Assembly: GCA_023369685.1 (NCBI GenBank)
Contig: SACZ01000004.1
Span: forward strand, 372,001 to 436,000
Length of the DNA stretch: 64,000 bases
Direction: 5' to 3'
Origin: Prolixibacteraceae bacterium JC049
GTDB taxonomy: Bacteria > Bacteroidota > Bacteroidia > Bacteroidales > Prolixibacteraceae
The number at the start of each line of letters is the position of its first letter. Position 1 is the stretch's first letter. The notes beneath the pieces were generated by a model, which had not been told where the DNA came from, did no database searches, and saw nothing but the letters and a program-made list of their open reading frames with translations. The translations under genes and the position numbers were made by a program. Shown piece after piece: positions 44,860-53,411 of the stretch.

Positions 44860-45060
44860 ACGCAAAGTGCCATCGGCACGATATTATGGTAGCATTTATA
44901 GTCGTAACAAATTAGAAAGTCCCATCGGGATGGTGTTGTTTTTCAAGCATAAAATCTCAATAGTCCTAGGATTTCATAGCACCATCGCTACGCGACTTCT
45001 CTCGTTATATACTGCTTCTTTCTACCATAACATCGTCGCGCTGCGACTGATAAAGGAGTG
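44860..45060. repeat. REP-like palindromic intergenic element
   Basis: Small palindromes GTGCCATCGGCAC (44867-44879), TCCCATCGGGA (44920-44930) and GTCGCGCTGCGAC (45035-45047) bracket a larger inverted repeat whose arms TTATGGTAG and CTACCATAA occur at about 44884 and 45022. The layout resembles REP/BIME-type elements mobilised by Y1 REP-associated transposases. The rest of the 44851-45228 spacer shows no gene. Confidence 0.5.
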
Positions 45061-45192
45061 ATAAGGTTGCTACATAACTTTAAAGCTGGCTGAGCTTGAA
45101 TTACGACAGTAATTCATTAGTCGAAGCCTGTCTTATATGATATTACTCCCTTCGAGAACCTCAGGGAGCGGGCATGCTGGTATTTATGAAAT

Positions 45193-45210
45193 AACTATAA
45201 AACAAACAGA
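45193..45210 (+). repeat. 18-bp direct repeat, left copy
   Basis: AACTATAAAACAAACAGA, identical to 45973-45990; the two copies flank the S51 peptidase gene. A diverged third copy lies at 46084-46101. Confidence 0.7.
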
Positions 45211-45228
45211 ATAACATTTTACCAATAA

Positions 45229-45852
45229 ATGAAATACTATTTATCATCTTATAAATTCGGCCATAATATTGATCAGTTCAAGACTATGCTTCCTCAAGGG
45301 GCAAAAATTGGTCATATAAATAATTCTACTGATTTCACCGATGCATGTCCCGACATTAGAAACAATAATCTAAAAGAAGAGATGGAGTTTATTGATAGTC
45401 TAGGTTTTATAAGCGAACACCTAGACTTGAAAACATACTTTGGTGAGGAGAATGGATTAAGAGATAAAATGGCTTCGCTGGATGGAGTTTGGGTTTGCGG
45501 AGGAAATACCTTCGTTTTAAGACAAGCAATGAAGTTAAGTGGCTTTGACAATATCTTCAAAGAATTACAAAACCGTAATGACTTCTTTTATGGAGGTTAT
45601 AGTGCTGGCGTATGTATTCTTTCCGACTCATTGAAATATATCCAGCATGTAGATAACCCTAATGATTTTCCTTATGATGGCATTAGCGAAACAATTTGGG
45701 AAGGACTAAATCTATTCAATTATGGAATATTACCACATTATGACTCTGACCATCCAGAATCGGAGGAAATTGAAAGAGAAGTCAAACGGTGTATAGATAA
45801 CAAATGGCTGTTTAAAACATTGAAAGATGGAGAAGTTTTAATAATAGAATAA
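45229..45852 (+). CDS. Peptidase S51-family protein (dipeptidase E-like)
   Basis: A 207-residue cytoplasmic protein of the class I glutamine amidotransferase-like fold, S51 family. VWVCGGNTFVLR and the nucleophile elbow GGYSAG (serine) match peptidase E, which cleaves N-terminal Asp dipeptides; GILPHYDSDHPE supplies the downstream His region. A unique feature is its place between two identical 18-bp repeats and near REP-like elements, suggesting it entered as a discrete block. Exact substrate unknown. Confidence 0.85.
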   Translation: MKYYLSSYKFGHNIDQFKTMLPQGAKIGHINNSTDFTDACPDIRNNNLKEEMEFIDSLGFISEHLDLKTYFGEENGLRDKMASLDGVWVCGGNTFVLRQAMKLSGFDNIFKELQNRNDFFYGGYSAGVCILSDSLKYIQHVDNPNDFPYDGISETIWEGLNLFNYGILPHYDSDHPESEEIEREVKRCIDNKWLFKTLKDGEVLIIE

Positions 45853-45914
45853 AAGCTGTTTCTAATCAAAATCTACTACTTTTCTTTCAGATCCATGAAC
45901 TAGAAAACTCTTAC

Positions 45915-46095
45915 CAGCATCAAAAATAATTCTTCGTGGAACTTCGTGCTTCTTTGAGAAACTTTGCGTGACAACTATAAAACAAACAGATTGCTTCAAG
46001 CGTAAAATAGCAAAAGTACGAGCTACAAAGCTCGCGCCAGCATCAGAAATTAATTCTTCGTGTAACTTCGTGCTTCTGCGTGATAACTATAAAAT
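45915..46095. repeat. Two copies of the 10-base-periodic repeat, opposite orientation
   Basis: Plus-strand CTTCGTG at 45931 and 45941, CTTTGAG at 45951, CTTTGCG at 45962; second copy CTTCGTG at 46056 and 46066, CTGCGTG at 46076. Each is preceded by CAGCATCAaAAAT-type sequence and followed by AACTATAAAA. They are the complement of the CACnAAG units at 39842-40068. Confidence 0.7.
45973..45990 (+). repeat. 18-bp direct repeat, right copy
   Basis: AACTATAAAACAAACAGA, identical to 45193-45210, on the other side of the S51 peptidase gene. Confidence 0.7.
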
Positions 46096-46097
46096 AA

Positions 46098-46137
46098 AGA
46101 GAGGGACGTGCCATTTAAAATTAAACGACAGTCCCTC
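46098..46137 (-). terminator. Terminator of the TonB-type barrel gene
   Basis: GAGGGAC (46101-46107) and GTCCCTC (46131-46137) form a 7-bp stem; on the minus strand it is followed by TCTTTATTTTATAG. It lies 45 bases past the stop of the 46182-48557 gene. Confidence 0.6.
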
Positions 46138-46181
46138 GTTACTCATGATTCTAGTTCTAAAAACTGAATTGTCGACTTCGG

Positions 46182-48557
46182 CTAGAACATTTTCATTCCG
46201 GAATATTCCATGGTCTCACCTTTACCAAATCCGAAACTTAGCCCAAGTACAATAATTCGCTTGCTATGCTGACTGGTGTTAAAACTATAGAAGCTGGGTA
46301 GATCGGTTTCATTTTCATGTTTTCGGGTATTGAATACATCTTTTACGCTTAGATGCAGAACCGCTTTTTTCTTCAGCAACTGCTTGCGAATACCAAAGTC
46401 GGCGTAGCTAACTGCACTACTGGTACTCTGCAGACCTTTATATTTGGAGCGGTAGCGATGGCGGTATTCAATATCGATATCGTATGGCAGCTTAAACTTG
46501 GTGGTAAATCGTGCCGACCAATAGCTGCTGCTAAAATCGAAGTTCTGATCTTTATATTGTCCGGTTCGCGTGTATCCCGTATAGTTTCCCTCCATCAGGA
46601 AAGACAGCCATTTTAGCGGCTCCCACTTACCGTTTATCTCCACTCCTTTGTCTTTACTTTTACCAACATTCATTGGCATTGTTGTACGAACATTGCCATT
46701 TAGTTCGGTTATACGTTCTATCTCGTTATTGTTTTCGGTATAGAAAAGCGATCCGTTTAACGATCCGTTTTTAAACACCTTAATGGCTGTAAATTCGATG
46801 GCATTACTCAATCCGGGCTCCAATTCGGAGTTTCCTTTAGAGATATTCAGCGGGTCGCGATATGAGAGGAAAGGATTCAGGTGCCACAAGTGAGGACGAC
46901 GAATGCGACGAGAATATCCCAATTGCAACGAGAATTCATTATCGAATTTCAACGAGCTATGCAACGAAGGAAAAAGATGTGTGTTGTTGCTCTTTTTCTT
47001 CGGACTATTTTCCAGATAGCTGTTGGTATATTCGTGCTCCACCCGAAGCCCTATTTTTATTCCCCAGCGTTTATTCTCGTAGGCATAGGTAGAATAGGCT
47101 GCTGCAATATTTCTCTGGTAATTGAAGCGATTGCTTTGATTGGCATCAAGCTGCCAGTTATCATCCACCTGAGCAAATCGATCTAAATCCGTTTGGGCCA
47201 CATTAATATTGTATTTCAATCCTCCTTCGAACGTTGTTTCTTCGGTAAAAGGATGCACATAATCGGCCTGAAAGTTGTATTCGGCATCGTAGAAATCGTT
47301 GTCCACCTTTTCGTTATTCAACACACTGTTTGCCAATGTGCCCGAGTTGGTAAATACCGAAGATTTGTCTTTTCCGAAGTAAGAACCGGTAGCACTGGCT
47401 GTCAAACTTCTCTTTTTATTGTCTTCAAACTCTTTTTTATAGTTCAGTTCATACTGCCATTTCGGATTGGTCGATTCGGTTTCCTCTTTGCGCAAAAAGC
47501 GATTAACAGTGCTACTTTCCAAAGTACTCTGCTCGTAATTGGTTGTCGAGTTCTCGTCTTCTGCTTCGTAGCCATAATGCCCCGAAAGACTAATGGTTTG
47601 CCACTTATTAATGTGGTAGTCGGCTCCCAAAATAAAGTTATAGAACTGCTCGTTTTTCTCTGCCTCGCCATTGGCAATGATTTGTGGCTGTTGCTCGGCT
47701 ATTCGGTTTATATTTTTAGAATACGATTCTGAAAGAAATGTACGATAGCCCACTCCCATCTGTGTAAACAGGTTCCATTTTTCCGTTCTTCGGTTTAAGC
47801 TTAGTCCTACACTATGGTTATCGGGAGTTCCTACATTGGCAGTGATAGCCCCATTCAATCCCTTCTTTTCGTTCTTCTTCAGAATAATATTGATTATTCC
47901 GTTTCGTCCTTCGGCATCGAATTTAGCCGATGGATTGGTTACCACCTCTACCTTCTCAATCATATCGGCCGTTATGGTTCCCAACGTCTTGCTGCTGGCC
48001 ATTACCGACGGTTTTCCGTTGATTAGAATCTGCACACTGCTGTTGCCTCGCAGACTGATTGTTCCTTCGATACTTACATCAACAGAAGGAACATTATTCA
48101 GAATATCCATTGCTGTTCCTCCGGCACTGGTTAGGTCTTTCCCTACATTAAACACCTTCTTGTCCAGCTTGAAAACCGTTTTCGATTTTTCAGCTCTCAC
48201 CACCACATCCTGCAATTGCGATTGGGTATTCTTCAGAAATATTTCACCTAGGTTGAATTGCCCTTTATTGATCTTCACCTGTTTTATGGTAACGCTTTCG
48301 TATCCCATGAAACTCACTTTCACATCCACCTCAGGCTCTTTCAACTCCAACAGAAAAGTTCCGTCCACTCCACTTACGCCTCCGGTAATTAGTTTATCGT
48401 TTTTAAAAACAGCGATAGTTGCATATTCAATGGGATGGGCACTCCCCTTCTCCAACACTTTCCCCAACAGTTTCCTTTTAGCACCTCCCGGATTCGCCCA
48501 TGAAGCAGTGCAGCTCCATATCAAAATCACCAGTACCCATGTAATTCTCTTGCTCAT
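46182..48557 (-). CDS. TonB-dependent receptor-like outer-membrane protein (OMP_b-brl_3 type)
   Basis: A 791-residue outer-membrane protein. Signal peptide (1-21), carboxypeptidase-like domain (LLGKVLEKGSAHPIEYATIAVF, about 30-115), plug domain (GGTAMDILNNVPSVDVSIEGTISLRGNSSVQILINGKPS...IINIILKK, about 125-235) and a large barrel of the Bacteroidota type (TNPSAKFDAEGRNGIINI is the hallmark of this group). It is not a SusC. ATG at 48557 removes an unlikely upstream extension. A LytS/LytTR pair is transcribed divergently next to it and may regulate it; ligand unknown. Confidence 0.9.
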   Translation of the reverse strand: MSKRITWVLVILIWSCTASWANPGGAKRKLLGKVLEKGSAHPIEYATIAVFKNDKLITGGVSGVDGTFLLELKEPEVDVKVSFMGYESVTIKQVKINKGQFNLGEIFLKNTQSQLQDVVVRAEKSKTVFKLDKKVFNVGKDLTSAGGTAMDILNNVPSVDVSIEGTISLRGNSSVQILINGKPSVMASSKTLGTITADMIEKVEVVTNPSAKFDAEGRNGIINIILKKNEKKGLNGAITANVGTPDNHSVGLSLNRRTEKWNLFTQMGVGYRTFLSESYSKNINRIAEQQPQIIANGEAEKNEQFYNFILGADYHINKWQTISLSGHYGYEAEDENSTTNYEQSTLESSTVNRFLRKEETESTNPKWQYELNYKKEFEDNKKRSLTASATGSYFGKDKSSVFTNSGTLANSVLNNEKVDNDFYDAEYNFQADYVHPFTEETTFEGGLKYNINVAQTDLDRFAQVDDNWQLDANQSNRFNYQRNIAAAYSTYAYENKRWGIKIGLRVEHEYTNSYLENSPKKKSNNTHLFPSLHSSLKFDNEFSLQLGYSRRIRRPHLWHLNPFLSYRDPLNISKGNSELEPGLSNAIEFTAIKVFKNGSLNGSLFYTENNNEIERITELNGNVRTTMPMNVGKSKDKGVEINGKWEPLKWLSFLMEGNYTGYTRTGQYKDQNFDFSSSYWSARFTTKFKLPYDIDIEYRHRYRSKYKGLQSTSSAVSYADFGIRKQLLKKKAVLHLSVKDVFNTRKHENETDLPSFYSFNTSQHSKRIIVLGLSFGFGKGETMEYSGMKMF

Positions 48558-48792
48558 TTCTATTCTTTTTAGTTCGATCTTTTTCTCCAAAAATAGATGC
48601 ACCACTTTATGCCAGCAAAAGCAATCGTTTAATCGCCAACTTAATGGGATAAATGACATTTTAGGTAAAGCTACATGTCGTTCATCCGCTTAAAACAGTC
48701 GTTAGGCGATTATCGTACTTAAATAAAAATGAAGTTGTAAATTCGCTTTGTAATTAGTTTCTTAATTCAGAAACAGTTAAGAATTGAAGTGC

Positions 48793-49797
48793 ATGCAGTT
48801 AAAATCGATTTATAAAGAGGTTATTTTTCAGGCATTTATTGTTTTGCTTCTGGTAATTTTTGTGGCCGTTGATAAGGATCACACTCATATTCATTGGAAT
48901 GAAATTGCTTTTCTAGCCAACTATGTGGTTACTGCCACAATTATCAATTACATACTGCTTCCCCGCTTTTTCTACCCCAAAAAAATCAAAACATTTCTGG
49001 TACTGCTGCTTTTATTACTTTGTGCCACTGTTGTTGTAGAAGAGTTTGTATTGGAACAGATATTTTATCCTCACACAAGAGGTCACTACTTTCATTTACT
49101 AACAACAATAGCAGAAGTTATGCCTGTTATTCTACTTCTTGTGGCAGGAAAATTTGCCTGGGATGCAACTGTTAATCAGCGAAAAGTGGAATCGATGAAC
49201 CGTATGATGATTGAAAGTCAGCTGGAGCAATTGAAACAACAGATAAACCCTCATTTTCTGTTCAATAACCTGAACAACCTGTATGCATATGCCATTGAGA
49301 ACTCTCCCAAAACACCCGAAATAATCCTGGAGCTGTCTGCTCTTCTTCGCTACATGCTTTACGATTGCAAAGAACAAAGTGTTGGTTTGCAAAAAGAGAT
49401 CGACCACATCCGGTCGTTTATTAAAATCAGCGAACTTCAACTCGAAGGAAAAGGCGATGTAGTGTTTAACTCCAATGTACAAGAAGATCGTTCCATAGCT
49501 CCGCTCATCCTGATTGTTTTCATCGAAAATGCATTTAAGCACAGTCAGGCTAGTCAAAGTGAGAATATACGCATCTCAATACATATCGAATTGAAGGGAG
49601 ATGCACTCACTATGCATTGTGAAAACACCTATGGAATGCAGAGCAATCAGCCCAATACCGAAGGAGGAATTGGATTGCAGAATGCCATTGCCCGACTAAA
49701 CCTGCTTTATCCCGAAGCTCATAAACTGGATATTCAAGATGACAATGGGATTTATCGGGTAAAACTATCTATTAACTTGAAAGAGCTAAAGGTATGA
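48793..49797 (+). CDS. LytS-type sensor histidine kinase
   Basis: A 334-residue membrane kinase of the His_kinase family with four hydrophobic segments (about 10-25, 38-58, 67-84, 107-124). The phosphoacceptor is His154 in QINPHFLFNNLNNL, and the ATPase lobe has VFIENAFKHSQ and GGIGLQNAIARL. ATG at 48793 is used rather than a TTG just upstream. Its stop overlaps the next gene's ATG by 4 bases. It lies divergently from a TonB-type barrel gene, a likely target. Confidence 0.92.
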   Translation: MQLKSIYKEVIFQAFIVLLLVIFVAVDKDHTHIHWNEIAFLANYVVTATIINYILLPRFFYPKKIKTFLVLLLLLLCATVVVEEFVLEQIFYPHTRGHYFHLLTTIAEVMPVILLLVAGKFAWDATVNQRKVESMNRMMIESQLEQLKQQINPHFLFNNLNNLYAYAIENSPKTPEIILELSALLRYMLYDCKEQSVGLQKEIDHIRSFIKISELQLEGKGDVVFNSNVQEDRSIAPLILIVFIENAFKHSQASQSENIRISIHIELKGDALTMHCENTYGMQSNQPNTEGGIGLQNAIARLNLLYPEAHKLDIQDDNGIYRVKLSINLKELKV

Positions 49798-50489
49798 TTC
49801 GGTGTATAATTATAGAAGATCAGGCTCCGGCACAACGCATTTTGCAGAAGTACATAAAACAGTATGGAATGTTGCAGTTGCAGGAGACGTTTACCGATCC
49901 TATCCAGGCATTGGAATACCTGAAAAACCACACTATCGATTTAATTTTTTTGGATATTCACTTGCCCAAATTATCGGGAATGGATTTTCTGAAAGTATTG
50001 GACAATAGCCCAATGGTCATTCTTACTACCGCTTATCATCAGTATGCTGTGCAGTCGTACGAGTTTGATGTGTTAGACTATTTACTGAAACCCATTTCTT
50101 ATCCTCGTTTTCTGAAAGCGATGGAAAAAATGAACCAACATACCACCCAACGCCATGAATTGACACAAACATTGGGTAGTATACTGGTAAAAATAGGATA
50201 CGATTATGTGAGTATTTCAATCGATGACATTCTCTATATCCAAACCGATGGCGATTATACGCACCTATATTGCACCGAAAAGAAGTATCTGGTAGCACTA
50301 CCTTTAAAATACTGGCTGGAGCAGTTGCCGCAGCATCTGTTTTGTCAGGTTCATCGTTCTTATCTGGTAGCCACCCGAAAAATAGAGAAACTATCTACTC
50401 TGTCGCTAACCATAAATAACCAAGCTATTCCCATTGGGCGTAAATACAAACAGATGGTAAAAGAACGAATGAAAAATACAGAACTCTAA
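49794..50489 (+). CDS. LytTR-family response regulator
   Basis: A 231-residue regulator. Receiver domain with IIEDQAPAQRI, phosphoacceptor Asp54 (LIFLDIHLP), AVQSYEFDVLDYLLKPIS; LytTR DNA-binding domain from about 130 (IDDILYIQTDGDYTHLYC, FCQVHRSYLVATRKIEKL). It is the partner of the overlapping LytS-type kinase (ATGA overlap). Confidence 0.93.
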   Translation: MIRCIIIEDQAPAQRILQKYIKQYGMLQLQETFTDPIQALEYLKNHTIDLIFLDIHLPKLSGMDFLKVLDNSPMVILTTAYHQYAVQSYEFDVLDYLLKPISYPRFLKAMEKMNQHTTQRHELTQTLGSILVKIGYDYVSISIDDILYIQTDGDYTHLYCTEKKYLVALPLKYWLEQLPQHLFCQVHRSYLVATRKIEKLSTLSLTINNQAIPIGRKYKQMVKERMKNTEL

Positions 50490-50516
50490 AGTAGCTTCTT
50501 CTCAGTTTTCAGAAAA

Positions 50517-51722
50517 CTATTCCATTCTCTCCAGCAATAATTTTGCTTTTTCGCGGAAGGTTATCTCTGCTGCCTGTAAAGTTGCTCCACCAATGTCTTC
50601 GCCAACACTCAACCACTTACCTCCTTCTTTGTGGAAGTACCATATTCCATAGAACCTTTCCGACATACGATTGATTACTCCGGCAAAATTGTCGTCATAA
50701 ATAAGCACCTTATTTATCACAGTATTCATATGTTTTTTAGTGGTTTCCGGAGCTACTTCCTTGTCTTTTAATTTCCCATCTAAACGACTACGTAGCGAAG
50801 CACAGGCCAAATCGAGGCACTGAGTCATTTTTCCGCTGGCAACTACCTGTTTATACTTCACGAATGCGCCCTGAGGAGAATTCAAGTTGGCTTTGCACTC
50901 ACTAACTTTTTTGTTCACCTCATTTTTTGTGTAGGCAGTTTTTGGTAATGCATCGTCGTTAACCAGAATCTTACCCGGAATCAATTTAGCATGAATTTCG
51001 CCGCTTTTCTCTTCTACAAAATAGGAGTTGTTAACGTCATCCAGATTCACCACTTCAACCACTTTGCCATTTTTAAATAGAATAGCAGACAAGTCATCAC
51101 TTGCATAGCCCGATTGAACTGTTCCATCTTTCAGCATGTTGTGGTATAGTGCTTTTCGTTCTGTTTGTCCATAATGAGGACAATTGCTGTATGGTAAAAA
51201 CCCCAAACCATTAACCAACGATAGCTTCACCGGACGCGAATCACTTATTGCTCCTTGAAACCAACAGATAGAACCAGCACTTCCTCCGGAAAGGATAATT
51301 CCTTTTTCCAGCGCTTTCTTCATGATTTTATCAATTCCCTGAGTTTTCCATATTCCCAACATGTTCAGCGTATTTCCTCCTCCCACAACAATAGCATCCA
51401 TGCTCAATAACTGCTCTTCGAACGATTGATTCTTTTCATTGGACGATACCCATACTTTCAGCACATGTGATTCGATATTCAGTTTCTTACAGAAGAAATT
51501 CCACAGCTTAATATTTCTGCTATTATCGGCACTAGCTGTTGGCACATAACAAATTCGGGGATTACTTTTATTGGTTAGTTTCTTTACATAACCGGTGTAT
51601 TTCAACGTTATATCGCCTCCATAAACGAAAATTGTTTGATCGGCTGTTTTTACTTTTTCTTTGGCAACAACTGATAGGCAACAAACTCCTAGCAGCAAGA
51701 TAAATAGCAATTTTCTTGTCAT
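50517..51722 (-). CDS. Exported cyanophycinase-like S51 peptidase with C-terminal extension
   Basis: A 401-residue exported protein: signal peptide (1-20), then an S51 amidotransferase-like fold (about 28-260) with VYGGDITLKY, AIVVGGGNTLNM, the nucleophile SGGSAGSICW and SNCPHYGQ. It resembles cyanophycinase, which cleaves Asp-Arg dipeptides. The last 140 residues are a separate alpha/beta domain (LDLACASLRSR, FYGIWYFHKEGGKWLSVGEDIGGAT) not normally part of S51 enzymes and unrecognised by me. A second S51 protein is encoded at 45229. The substrate is unknown; a role in the periplasm is likely. Confidence 0.8.
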   Translation of the reverse strand: MTRKLLFILLLGVCCLSVVAKEKVKTADQTIFVYGGDITLKYTGYVKKLTNKSNPRICYVPTASADNSRNIKLWNFFCKKLNIESHVLKVWVSSNEKNQSFEEQLLSMDAIVVGGGNTLNMLGIWKTQGIDKIMKKALEKGIILSGGSAGSICWFQGAISDSRPVKLSLVNGLGFLPYSNCPHYGQTERKALYHNMLKDGTVQSGYASDDLSAILFKNGKVVEVVNLDDVNNSYFVEEKSGEIHAKLIPGKILVNDDALPKTAYTKNEVNKKVSECKANLNSPQGAFVKYKQVVASGKMTQCLDLACASLRSRLDGKLKDKEVAPETTKKHMNTVINKVLIYDDNFAGVINRMSERFYGIWYFHKEGGKWLSVGEDIGGATLQAAEITFREKAKLLLERME

Positions 51723-51973
51723 AGTAGATTTAAGTTAATTTTAAACATATTATTGTATCACAAATTAGTTTTAGCTTTTAAGTAGGGTGTTTGCAATTAA
51801 AAACGAACATAAGTTAATAAATAGTATTAACAAACAGAATATTTCGTAAAATTAGGTTTTACCTCCTTTTTATCCATTAACTACCTTGTTCCTACAATAT
51901 GAAATTGCTAGTTTTAGCCTCCTCAATACAGGAAAATAAGGAACTATTCAATTAATAATAAAAACACATCAGA

Positions 51974-52549
51974 ATGAAGAAAGTATTTATCTACCTTTTC
52001 AATGGTTATTCGGATTGGGAAATTGCCTACTTAACTCCAGAAATCAATAAGAATGATCAGTTTGAGTTGGTCTATTTTTCTAATGAAGCTGAAAAAGTAA
52101 CTTCAATGGGAGGCTTAGTTGTAGAACCCGACATTTCTATAAACGAGGTTAAAGTCGATGATATTGACTTACTGATTCTACCAGGAGGAACCAGCTGGGA
52201 AACAGAAGAGAACAGTGCCATCAAGAATTTAATTCAGAAAGTACATACTGAAGATAAAACCATTGCAGCAATCTGCGCAGCTACCTGTTGTTTAGCTCAA
52301 CTGGGAATTTTAAATAACATAGCGCACACCAGCAATGCACTTGAATATCTGAAAGCAATTGCACCTGATTATTCCGGAGAGAAAACTTATAAAAACGAGC
52401 TAGTCGTTACCGATAGCAATGTAATTACTGCTTGTGGAATTGCTTCTATTGAGTTTGCCAAAGACGTTTTCAAAGCCATTAATCTATATCCGGATGAGCA
52501 AATAGAAGATTGGTTCCAGTTATTTAAACATGGTATCTGGAAAGGATAA
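51974..52549 (+). CDS. DJ-1/PfpI-family protein
   Basis: A 191-residue cytoplasmic protein of the DJ-1/PfpI superfamily. MKKVFIYLFNGYSDWEIAYL, DIDLLILPGGTSWE and the nucleophile elbow AAICAATCCLA (Cys) are visible. Members act as glyoxalases, chaperones or peptidases; this one belongs to the YoaZ/ThiJ-like glutamine-amidotransferase-type branch by appearance. Single gene with its own leader; function cannot be specified further. Confidence 0.88.
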   Translation: MKKVFIYLFNGYSDWEIAYLTPEINKNDQFELVYFSNEAEKVTSMGGLVVEPDISINEVKVDDIDLLILPGGTSWETEENSAIKNLIQKVHTEDKTIAAICAATCCLAQLGILNNIAHTSNALEYLKAIAPDYSGEKTYKNELVVTDSNVITACGIASIEFAKDVFKAINLYPDEQIEDWFQLFKHGIWKG

Positions 52550-52564
52550 AATAAACTCTAAAAA

Positions 52565-52670
52565 GCTGCCCAAAAAGCTTATTTATAATTTTCTGAACTA
52601 ACGGATTATAAGTCACCACTTGGTTATAAACTGAAAGTTCAATTTCAAATGAATTTACTTTTTGGACAGC
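52565..52670. repeat. Long inverted-repeat element (MITE-like)
   Basis: GCTGCCCAAAAAG (52565-52577) and CTTTTTGGACAGC (52658-52670) are reverse complements at 12 of 13 positions, enclosing about 80 A/T-rich bases. It sits between the convergent DJ-1 and TauE genes. The end sequence GAGGCTGTCCAAAAAG on the minus strand looks like an insertion-sequence terminus. It could also act as a bidirectional terminator, though no U-run follows. Confidence 0.5.
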
Positions 52671-52681
52671 CTCATTCTTAA

Positions 52682-53398
52682 CTACAACAACATAAAAACA
52701 CAGGAAATCAAACAAAGTACGACACTTCCTTTCTTGAATAATTCTACCGGCAAATAGTGATTTACCCTTTTCCCAATAAAAGATCCCACATAAAGAATGG
52801 GCAGAAAACTCAATGCCATTTTCAGGTTGCTCATTTGCAACATGCCTACCCCATAGAAACCTACTAAAGCTACAGCAGAAGTGGCAATGCTAAACCAGGC
52901 AAACACTTCCCGAAAGGTTTGGTTACTCACTTTTGCCATATTCATAAAAAGAGCCAACGGAGGACCACTCACAGAAATACATCCAGTAATTAATCCACAA
53001 AGCGAACCCACAAACACATGAGCTTTAGTACTGAATTTCATCCCATTGCTCTTTTGTTTTAATAGCACCAATAACGATAAGACAATAAAGAAACCGGCCA
53101 TTATATAAATCAGTATTTGTTCGTTTATGAACTTCAGAATCAGTACTCCAAAAATTGTTGTAATAGCTCCGGCACCGATTAGAAACTGAAATTTTGTATC
53201 GATCAACTTGTGCTCTTTCTTCTGTAAAACAATAATTACTGAAGCAACCATATTGCAAAGTATTAACACCGGCACCAGTTCTTTAGGACTGTACCATTGA
53301 ACTAAAACCGGTAGTGCTACCAATGCAAATCCAAACCCGGTTATACCTTTTATTAGCGATGCCACTAAAACCGTAAGAAGTATCCAAAACATTTCCAT
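52682..53398 (-). CDS. TauE/SafE-family anion exporter
   Basis: A 238-residue membrane protein with about seven to eight spans and the family's repeated start pattern KGITGFGFALVALPVLV and CGLITGCISVSGPPLALFM (two half-repeats). TauE/SafE proteins export sulfite, sulfoacetate or related C-S anions. The gene follows yeiH by 13 bases and is downstream of a LysR regulator, forming a sulfur-anion efflux operon. Confidence 0.9.
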   Translation of the reverse strand: MEMFWILLTVLVASLIKGITGFGFALVALPVLVQWYSPKELVPVLILCNMVASVIIVLQKKEHKLIDTKFQFLIGAGAITTIFGVLILKFINEQILIYIMAGFFIVLSLLVLLKQKSNGMKFSTKAHVFVGSLCGLITGCISVSGPPLALFMNMAKVSNQTFREVFAWFSIATSAVALVGFYGVGMLQMSNLKMALSFLPILYVGSFIGKRVNHYLPVELFKKGSVVLCLISCVFMLL

Positions 53399-53411
53399 AA
53401 TCTTCGTTTTT

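Larger units (their letters stand above)
45853..46181. other. Gene-free spacer with periodic repeats
   Basis: About 330 bases without a credible gene; it holds two copies of a 10-base-periodic repeat, the second 18-bp direct repeat and a terminator for the minus-strand barrel gene. Confidence 0.6.

Noticed and set aside
47193-48693. Long plus-strand ORFs opposite the TonB-type barrel gene
   Set aside because: They are antisense shadows of the 46182-48557 gene, which has full domain content.
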